Shown in pieces: positions 43,524 through 51,801 of a DNA stretch of 64,000 nucleotides (the first letter of the stretch is position 1; the number at the start of each line of letters is the position of its first letter). Both the position numbers and the translations under genes were made by a program. The notes beneath the pieces are model-generated. The model was not told where the DNA came from. It worked only from the letters and a program-made list of their open reading frames with translations, and ran no database searches. The stretch is from Meconema thalassinum (Eukaryota > Arthropoda > Insecta > Orthoptera > Tettigoniidae). The stretch lies in assembly GCA_946902985.2 (NCBI GenBank), contig OX336388.2, forward strand, positions 367,523,387-367,587,386, in the 5' to 3' direction.

Positions 43524-46155
43524 CTTATAAATAAAAGTGAAAGTCTGTATGTATGTATGTGGGTGGGTCTGTTTCGTATACAAATCTACACCGTTCCACC
43601 AATCTCAACCAAATTTTGCACACACATAGTTTAGGACCCAGAAGGAACCGCTGGCTACATGAATTTTCGATAGTCTTTCTCATTCTTCTGATGTCAGCCT
43701 TTTTGCACTCAAGCACAGGCTAATCAAATCATAAAATATACTCATTAAGGAATGGCAAGGCAGATAGTTTCCATGGCAACATAGCTCAAGTCGAGACACG
43801 GCCGTCTGGATGCCAGATGCGCTCTGCACTACCGGTATAGAAAATGTGCATATTTACTTGAAATCGCGTTAGTTACTCACCTACTCACACAGCACTGTCA
43901 ACCGAGTTTAGCATAACAAAGACTTGACACTATCTTCTACTATATATTTGTCAAATACCACTCACTCAATCACTCATTCATTCATCACGAAAACTCAGAA
44001 ACCACCAAACGGATTGGAATGAAATTTGGTGTGCTGCTTCCCCAAGGGCCGCAAATGCCCACAAAGAGAGGATTTTTGTATATTCAGGTTCTAAAGGGGT
44101 GTTAAGGGGGTACACCTGCATTTCATTGAATAGCTATATCTCCCGATTGGTTTCATTGGAAGATGTGATATTCGGCACATAAACTCATCATTAAAAATAA
44201 GAAGACACGAGTCTGAGGGTTTTTCGATGTGGCGTATATTATGAGGTGAAAGGGGTGAAAAGTGGGGATTGAAAGATTCCTAACGGAACGTGTATCTCTT
44301 AAACGACATAGGCGAGGGGTTTGAAAATCAGCGGAAAAAAATCTACATAAGAAATAAGTAAATATGCGTTTGACCATTTATTCATAAATCTAATTTAAGG
44401 GGCCCATGGGGAGGGGTGACATTCTGGGGGGGGGGAACAGGAAAGAAAGTGTCCTAACTGATTATCTGACTGACTCACTCATCAAACTCAGGGGGGGAAA
44501 AACTGCTTTAAAGTAAGTAAATAGCTGTTCGACAGTTTTTTTTTCATAAATCAAATTTAAGGGGTTCATGGGGAGGGGTGAAATTCTGAAAAAAGAAAAT
44601 TGAAAGAAAATGTCCTGACTAACTCACTCACTCACTCACTCATCATCGCCCAGCCAAACTTATTGAAGTTAGAAACATGACTGTTTGGGGATATGTTAAT
44701 TGTATGTCAAAACCGTCTACTAAGGGATAATTTTCGGATATTCAGGTTCTAAAGGGGGTTAAACCTGCATTTCATTGAATAACAATATCTCTCGATTGGT
44801 TTCATTGGGGGATGTGATTCACGGCATATAAACTCATCATTAAAAAGTAAGAAGACACGTTTCTGAGGGTTTTTCGATATGGTGTATATTATGAGGTGAA
44901 AGGGGTGAAAAGTAGGGATTGAAAGATTCCTAACGGAGCGTGTATCTCTTACACGACATAGGCGAGGAGTTTGAAACTCAGCGGAAAAAATCAGCATAAA
45001 AAATAAGTAAATATGTGTTTGACCGTTTTTTCATAAATTTAATTTAAGGGGCCCATGGTGAGGGGTGAAAAGTCTGGGGGGAGGGGGGTTGGGGACAGGA
45101 AAAAAGTGTCCTAACTGATTGACTGACTGACTCACTCATCAAACTCAGGGGGAATAACTGCTTTAAAGTAAGTAAATAGCTATTCGACAGTTTTTTTTGA
45201 ACAATCAAATTGAAAGGGTTCATCGGGAGGGGTGAAATTCTGAAGAAAAACAAATGAAAGAAAATGTCCTGACCCATTCACTCACTCATCATCGCAAAGC
45301 CAAAAATATTGAAGTTGGAAACATGGCATTTTGGGAATATGTTCGTTGTATGTCAAAACCGTACCCTAAGGGAGGATTTTTGGATATTCAGGCTCTAAAG
45401 GGGTCGAAAGGGGGTTAAACCTGCATTTCATTGAATAACAATATCTCACGAGTGATTTCATTTGTGGATGTGATACTCGGCGTATAAACTAATCATTAAA
45501 AATAAGCAGACATGTGTCTAAGGGTTTTTCGATGTGATGTATTATTATGAGGTGAAAGGGGTGAATAGTGGGGGTTGAAGGATTCCTAACGGAGCGTGTA
45601 CGACTATCTCTTAAACGACATAGGCGAGAAATTTGAAACTCAGCGAAAAAAATCAGCTAAATAAATAAGTAAATCGGTGTTCGACGGTTTTTAAATAAAT
45701 TAATTTAAGGGGCCAATTGGGTGGGGTGAAATTCTGGGGTAAAAAGGAGAGAAAGTGTCTTAACTGACTGACTAACTCACTCATCAAACTCGGGGGGAAA
45801 AGACAGCTTAAAAAGAAGTTAATAGGTGTTCAAGAGTTTTTTAATCGATCCAATTTAAGGGGCCCATGGGGAGGGGTGAAATTCTGGTAAAAATTATTGA
45901 AAGAAAATGTCCTGTCTGACTCACTCACTCATCACGCCCAGCGAAAACTATTAAAGTTGGAAAAATGAAATTTTGGGGATATGTTCGCTGTATGTCGAAA
46001 ACGTCCACTAAGGAAAGAGTTTTGAATATTCAGGTTCTAAATAGGTGTTAAGGGGGTAAACGTGCATTTCATTGATTAACGATATCTCTTGAGTTGTTTC
46101 TTTGGGGATGTGATATTCGGTATATAAACTAATCATTAAAAATAATCAGACATAT
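43524..46155 (-). mobile_element. EC-4 element, first part (D module and C repeats)
   Basis: It begins CTTATAAATAAAAGTGAAAG (inverted D terminus), directly behind the E terminus of EC-3, so the two elements are head to tail. D and C sequence follows with about four C units. It is interrupted at ATAT (46152-46155) by the LTR retrotransposon and resumes at 58287. The uninterrupted stretch near 44185 supplies the empty site for F3-1. Confidence 0.78.
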
Positions 46156-46435
46156 TGAACCCTTATCATTGTGTCCAATAATAATGTTTCATATTAATAA
46201 AAACGATGGAAATACTAAATACATGATATGGTGGATATTTGAGTAAAATTGATGTAGCAAGAAATCTGGACTTGGTAAGACATGCTACGTGCTGGCTGGA
46301 AACGACCGATAGTTTCTCAACCAATGCTATTCTTGGATTTCTGAGAAAATGTGATATGACGCTGTGGCGTACGTGACCATCGACAGGCCAAAATGCTGCG
46401 TACAAGGCAAGGAGTGAGAGAGAGGAGAATAGTCG

Positions 46436-46443
46436 TGACGTCA
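46436..46443 (+). promoter_or_regulatory. CRE palindrome TGACGTCA in U3
   Basis: A perfect TGACGTCA about 108 bp upstream of the TATA box, repeated at 55929-55936 in the 3' LTR. The position fits an upstream activating element for the LTR promoter. CREB/ATF binding is inferred from the consensus only. Confidence 0.5.
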
Positions 46444-46550
46444 ATATAAGGGCGGGATTTGTAAGGTCAGAACTCCGACGCCAACTTATCTGACCAATAA
46501 GAAAACATGACGCCAGAACATAGCGTCAGTGTGTTTTGCGCGGCAATCGG

Positions 46551-46560
46551 TTATAAAAAG
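46551..46560 (+). promoter_or_regulatory. LTR TATA box
   Basis: TTATAAAAAG preceded by GC-containing sequence. Transcription would start about 25-30 bp downstream, near 46580. The equivalent site is at about 56044 in the 3' LTR. Confidence 0.6.
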
Positions 46561-48572
46561 ACCTAGCGATCGGTTTGCATGTTCGACGGCAGATTCGCGA
46601 CCTATGAGAAAATACAAGATTTTTGAGAGGTCACACATAATTATAGGCCCATTACTTCAATATATTGAGGAGCTATTTTCTCCCACCATTGAAACTTTAG
46701 GCTTTCTGTATATATACAAATGTCTGAGATGAACCGGGGCACTCCTAATTATTCTTCGACAGTCATTTTAAGACGTCCTTAAGACGATATGGTTTTAAAA
46801 TTATAGTTGTGTGTCGACAACGAGTTTATAAATTTCATAAATTGTGAGATGGCAATTAGCCATAGAATAGGGAAAGTCGACGATTCTGCATAGGACGATC
46901 TGAGGAAATAAAATACTTAGAACGCAGATAGATCAGTTTTAAAACTTTGATATAATTGTGTTTTAACAGCAGCAAGATGTCGACCATGGAGAGAAGACAG
47001 CAAGCTTCATCCTCCATTACCATCAGTGTTATGGGCTAACGGCCTAATGATGGGAAATGACGAGGCGGGAGGCCTCTGGAAAGCAGTTTAAGTGATGAGT
47101 ATTAAAAAATTGATTTATTGATTTTGGACGAGGGGAATCGCGAGAGATGTGTGGAACTTTGTATAGATTTTATTTGTGTGGTTTAATTTAAATTTTAGGG
47201 TTTGATTTCTTAACTGACATGCGTGTAGTAATTTTTGGCATTGCGTGACAAGTATGTTGTGCAGTAAATTTTGTGACTTAAATGTTGTCCTTATGTATAC
47301 GTAATTCTTATAGTGAAACGGCCGCATCGATTAACGTATCTATAAAAAGTGTAGCCATGAATGAGAACCTAGGAACGACAATGATAAATGGACTGAATTA
47401 ATGATATGTTAAACTAATTACTACGTGGGGGGAAAATTAGTGTTTTGTTGCTTGATAACTTGGGATAAGTTTGATTCCAGTTATTATTCTTTATTGTCAT
47501 TTGGACATGTTGTGTGTCATGTATCTGAGGGGTGTGCTGATTCATGCTACGACGAGATCTTCGAGAAAGTGCCACGTGTTTTTGGGTGTAAGTGATGATG
47601 AGGAGAGGTAAAGCCTGTCCATGACTGCGACATCATTCCGGCAAACTAGTTATCCGTGGGATAAGTTTGACCTGGAAATGTATTCTTAAAAATCCCTGAG
47701 AGGATGTTTTGAGATAATGTGTTATTTATTTGTACGCGTTTAACAGGTGGCGATTAGCAAAGGTGCTGTACGCTGGCTATGGGCCAGAATCTATATTTAG
47801 CGTGGCACTAATTACTACTTGGGGGAAGAAATCAGCCACTCACTCGGAGATGTCATAACAGGTCCGGCTGTCTCCAGCTCCGTTATGACACGTTATGTTT
47901 GCTTTAAAGCCTAATGAGTTAAGGTTATTTTATTTGGTTTAATTTGGGGAGTTGCCATGTTGTCGATCCAAGTTTCTTTTATCATTACTACGACTTATTT
48001 GTTAATTGTTTTAAAACGCCAAATTTTCTGGCGTAAAAATTAAAAGTTGTATTTTGTTGTTGTTGGCTCTTATTTTCAAGGCCATTGTATTCATTATAAA
48101 TATAATTTGGCAACCGGCCAAACTTGTTCATGTCATGTTATGCTTTCCTAGTGTTTAAGGTATAAGTCGGTAATTCCGCAGCCCTTATTTTAAATAATAC
48201 ACACGTGTATTTGGTTGTGGTAATCTAAGGTTAGAGCATGTCAGTAGTGTATATAAATATATAATTGTTGTTCCCACATTTCCGTAATTCGTCCTTCGCA
48301 GTACGGAGTCCGTTCCCGAACCAACTGTTTTGGTCGGAGACGAGCGCCCGTCAAAATGCTCATTACTTGAACTAGTCTTAAAACCCGTGTCGCTCATAAA
48401 TATTAAATTCTTGTACTATTTTATTTGTTTGTTATTTTGGATCTTGTGATCCGTTTTCTTTGTTACTTTGATTTAAGTGACATTGCAGTCACAATGCTTG
48501 TTGACAGCTGTCATGCCGTGTCATCATGGTACGTCAGGCTGGTCAGTGCCGGATCTGTTCACGCGAGTGAAC

Positions 48573-48578
48573 AATAAA
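48573..48578 (+). terminator. candidate LTR polyadenylation signal AATAAA
   Basis: AATAAA in GAACAATAAAAGGGTGG, followed within 50 bp by T-rich sequence. In the 3' LTR (58066-58071) it would end the genomic RNA. An earlier AAATAAAA near 46906 could serve instead, giving a much shorter R. Confidence 0.35.
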
Positions 48579-48805
48579 AGGGTGGTTATAGTTTTCTTTT
48601 TATGTTTGATTCAGTTAATAAATTTCATTTGTTAGTAGATCCTGTTGTTTTTCTTGGCTTTGTAATAATAATAAGTTAACCTTATGAACCCTGGAAGTTA
48701 TGTTGATAGCAAAACCTCTAAATCACATTCACAAGAATCCATTACGACCCCGAAATTTTGAATCTTGTCTACATGCTATTTTCCAAGGGTATATAAGAGT
48801 TACTT

Positions 48806-48822
48806 TGGCGCCCAACGTGGGG
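48806..48822 (+). other. primer binding site, tRNA-Lys(CUU) type
   Basis: TGGCGCCCAACGTGGGG, complementary to the 3' end of tRNA-Lys of the CUU isoacceptor class, which is also used by several retroviruses. It starts 12 nt after the inferred LTR end, a slightly wide gap. It is the initiation site for minus-strand DNA synthesis. Confidence 0.85.
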
Positions 48823-49344
48823 AATTTGTGTTTTAGAGTAAAAAAAATAGATCACCGGCATGTGATAAATTTATTAACGTAAGTTAGGCGAAGATAGTAC
48901 CGCCAAATGTTTGAAAATATATGGTCATGGAGTTTGCAATAAAGTAAATGTGGAACAAGTTAAGGGTTTGAACTTTGATTAAAATTAGAACAAACTGTTC
49001 CAGGCGCCCAATAAAATTAAATTAGCTTTGTGTAGAAAAGCCAAACTCAAAGAATTATTTGACAGGAAGGTTAAACCTTAAAAACTAATTAATACTCTAT
49101 TAATTGGTAAAAATTTGTAAGTAAAGTAAGGTCAGGAAGATTATAACTGAATCAAAGGGTTAAAAATTAAATGGAATAATAAGTAAATTATACTCAGTGA
49201 TGCTATAGTTTGTGGGAGTAATTTAAAGTAAATGAACTGAGTATGTAAAGGGTTAATGTGTGTATATTTAATATATGTGAGCGCGCGTATCCAGGGCTCC
49301 GCCCTTATGTCATTTCCCTATGTCTCAAATATATTATTGTTGTG
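48823..49344 (+). other. retrotransposon 5' untranslated leader
   Basis: AT-rich, non-coding leader between the primer site and gag. No domain or alternative long frame. Confidence 0.6.
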
Positions 49345-51801
49345 ATGGCAACTCTGGGAGAAATTCGCGAAGTGATTGAACTAGCATCCGCTCGTACGCG
49401 AGAACAACTTAGTGAGATGAGAAAAGACATAACCAATGAAATACAGACACAGTTAGCGGCAAATAGTGAAGAAACGCAGACACAGTTAGCGGCAAATAGT
49501 GTAGAAATGCAGACACAGTTAGCGGCGAATAGTGAAGAAACGCAGACACAGTTAGCGGCTATAAATAAACAATCGGCAGAAACGCAGACACAGTTAGCGG
49601 CAAATAGTGTAGAAATGCAGAAACAGTTAGCGGCAAATAGTGTAGAAATACAGACACAGTTAAACACAAAACTATCCGAAGTTAACGAGAATATAAATCA
49701 GAAAATCGCTACACAAAACATTCTGGTTAGTGAACAATTACATAGGCAGTCTGAGAAAAACAATGAAATGTTAAACGCACAAGACGAAAGGAACACTCAA
49801 AATTTAGCTGCGCTAACGGTAGAAATCAAAGAGCACACAAAAGAACAGCTAATCCAATTAGCAAAGGACGTTAGCACTAACAATACCAAACAATTAGGAA
49901 TAATAAAAGGTATCGAAGATTCGTTTAAAAAGGAAATAAAAGGAATGGATGAGACTGTTATGGCAAAACTAGCACAATTCGAGCAAGCGTGTTTGACCAA
50001 CTCATCTGAGATTAAAGAAGCACACACAAACTTAGAAAAAAGGTTTGAGAATATCGAACGAGGGACACAGGGTATGCAAGATCAGATAATTACAGTAGAT
50101 AACAATATCACGGGCTTAGTGACGGAACTCAACAAATTAGAAATACAATCAGTTAAGAAATGGAAAAGGTTAGAAATTGACCAGGAAGAAATTAAACAAA
50201 CATTAGAACAGAACAACATTTCTCTGGGAGAAAGGATAGATAAACTTGAAGATAATCAGGAGGCTAACCAACAGGAAGTCGAAAAACACATTGTTAAATT
50301 GAAGGATACTATTAGAAAGGATTGGACCAAGATGAGCGCTGATTCGAAAGATGAACGGCTCGCAGTAAGCAAGAAGCTAGGGGAAAATAACGCGAAAATA
50401 CAGGCGTTAGAAGAAAATATGAAGTTAAGATTTCAAATTCAAGAGGACCGCATGATAAAATCGGAGTTGCAGTCACTTGGACATAATACGATGTTTGCGA
50501 CACTAATGGAAAAGGGGAAAGGGGAGAATGCGGAAAGTGAGCACACAATAGACAGCCACGAGCTTGGGCAAAGTCCAAGAACGGTAGACACGCAAGCATT
50601 CCAGAATTATGAGGGTCGTAGCTCGACACCTCAAAACACACAACTTCCCACGCAAGTTATACAAGTCATCCGTGGAAACGAATTTAAACCGAATAAGTTT
50701 TTACCAGAGAGCGGAGGGACACCTAAAGCTTTCTTAAGGGAACTGACAGAATATTTTTCGGACCAAAATGTTAGCTCAACGCAACAATTAAGAATGGTTG
50801 AAAAATTTTTGGCGGGCTCAGCACTTACCTGGTATCTTGGATTTAAGAACACATTTAAATCAATGGAAGGTTTCCACAAGGCCTTCCTAAGCAAATACTG
50901 GAGTGGGTCGTATCAACAAAGCTTGCGAATGGACTTATACTCGCGCAAATACCATTCCACGCATCAGACGAAATATGCAGATTTTTTCGCCATGCAACTT
51001 GTCAAATTGCAAGATCTTGATAATCCCCCAAGCGAAATGGACCTAATAACTACTATAGGAAAGCAGATGCCTATTAGCGTTCAGCAATTCTTGGTGGCGG
51101 CAAATATTACGACCGTGGTCCAGGCAGAAGAGGTATTAAGGAGGATAGATGAAACCACTAATTACATCAACCCGAGAGAGAAGAGACAGATAGAGTCAGT
51201 TAATGCAGTCGAAGTAGTCAAGACACCGAACAAAAACACGAGGTCGCAAGCTACAAACACTGGGGATAACCAAAGACGGCAGAGCACCGAAGAATATGAG
51301 CCTAGATCTCAAACGAGATATGAAAATAGGGACAGAAACCATAACAATCAGGAAGAAACTAACCGCTACCGGAACACAAACAATCAGCAGTGGCGAGATA
51401 ATAGGAGATACCAAACGTCATACAATAGGAATAATAATAATAACGCTCCTTATAATCGGGGATGGCGTGGAGGACACTATAATCAACAATATAGGCCCAG
51501 GGACAATAGGCGTTACAATCAACAATATAACGCACAAAATAACCAGCGGTTTAACGAGCAATCGGATCCAAGGGATGATCAGAGAAATTGGAACGAGAGA
51601 CACGCTGAGTCACAACAGTACCTAGAAGAACTACATAACATACAAGGAAACAATAAGAATAAATGGGAACGAGCGATGGAACACAGAGCATATCCGGACA
51701 CCCACACTAACGGGGCGGAAGGTATGCTAATACAGCAGGAAAGACAGGACGGGTGGCACCAAGACCAGGGCGAGGGTCAAGGCGCGAAAAAAAAAGTTTA
51801 A
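49345..51801 (+). CDS. gag: Gag polyprotein
   Basis: Structural protein of the retrotransposon particle, 818 codons from the ATG at 49345 (MATLGEIREVIELASARTRE). The frame is open upstream to 49258, but the leading 29 codons look like untranslated leader. Residues about 30-115 hold an 11-residue repeat (QTQLAANSEE/VE), continuing into a predicted coiled coil of some 300 residues rich in E, K, Q, N. Residues about 446-572 (NKFLPESGG to TIGKQMP, including GSALTWYLGFKNTF) match the retrotransposon Gag capsid domain. Residues about 633-752 are rich in N, R, Q and Y, a likely basic nucleic-acid-binding tail. No CCHC zinc knuckle is visible. It ends AKKKV-stop in the frameshift overlap with pol. 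It is longer than a typical gypsy Gag (roughly 400-500 residues) because of the coiled coil. Confidence 0.9.
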   Translation: MATLGEIREVIELASARTREQLSEMRKDITNEIQTQLAANSEETQTQLAANSVEMQTQLAANSEETQTQLAAINKQSAETQTQLAANSVEMQKQLAANSVEIQTQLNTKLSEVNENINQKIATQNILVSEQLHRQSEKNNEMLNAQDERNTQNLAALTVEIKEHTKEQLIQLAKDVSTNNTKQLGIIKGIEDSFKKEIKGMDETVMAKLAQFEQACLTNSSEIKEAHTNLEKRFENIERGTQGMQDQIITVDNNITGLVTELNKLEIQSVKKWKRLEIDQEEIKQTLEQNNISLGERIDKLEDNQEANQQEVEKHIVKLKDTIRKDWTKMSADSKDERLAVSKKLGENNAKIQALEENMKLRFQIQEDRMIKSELQSLGHNTMFATLMEKGKGENAESEHTIDSHELGQSPRTVDTQAFQNYEGRSSTPQNTQLPTQVIQVIRGNEFKPNKFLPESGGTPKAFLRELTEYFSDQNVSSTQQLRMVEKFLAGSALTWYLGFKNTFKSMEGFHKAFLSKYWSGSYQQSLRMDLYSRKYHSTHQTKYADFFAMQLVKLQDLDNPPSEMDLITTIGKQMPISVQQFLVAANITTVVQAEEVLRRIDETTNYINPREKRQIESVNAVEVVKTPNKNTRSQATNTGDNQRRQSTEEYEPRSQTRYENRDRNHNNQEETNRYRNTNNQQWRDNRRYQTSYNRNNNNNAPYNRGWRGGHYNQQYRPRDNRRYNQQYNAQNNQRFNEQSDPRDDQRNWNERHAESQQYLEELHNIQGNNKNKWERAMEHRAYPDTHTNGAEGMLIQQERQDGWHQDQGEGQGAKKKV
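49437..49665 (+). repeat. 33-bp minisatellite within gag
   Basis: About six units of ACACAGTTAGCGGCAAATAG plus TG(T/A)AGAAA.GCAG, encoding the 11-residue repeat. One unit is interrupted by a short insertion (ATAAATAAACAATCGGCAGA). The antisense frame 49305-49667 is a shadow of this repeat. Confidence 0.85.

Larger units (their letters stand above)
46156..48793 (+). repeat. 5' LTR, 2638 bp
   Basis: It begins TGAACCCTTATCATTG and ends CCAAGGGTATA. The end does not match the usual CA terminus. The right edge is set by the point where the two LTRs diverge and by the ATAT duplication. U3 is about 400-420 bp, so R-U5 is unusually long. Differences from the 3' LTR were seen near 46226, 46317, 46342-46343, 46941, 47261, 47313 and 47872. 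Short antisense frames conserved in both LTRs (46166-46444) have no protein family. Confidence 0.93.

Noticed and set aside
46166..46444. 92-codon antisense frame conserved in both LTRs (also 55659-55937)
   Set aside because: Conservation is explained by LTR identity; three of the few LTR differences change its residues, so no sign of selection.
49305..49667. 120-codon antisense Cys-rich repetitive frame
   Set aside because: Exact shadow of the gag 33-bp minisatellite on the other strand.
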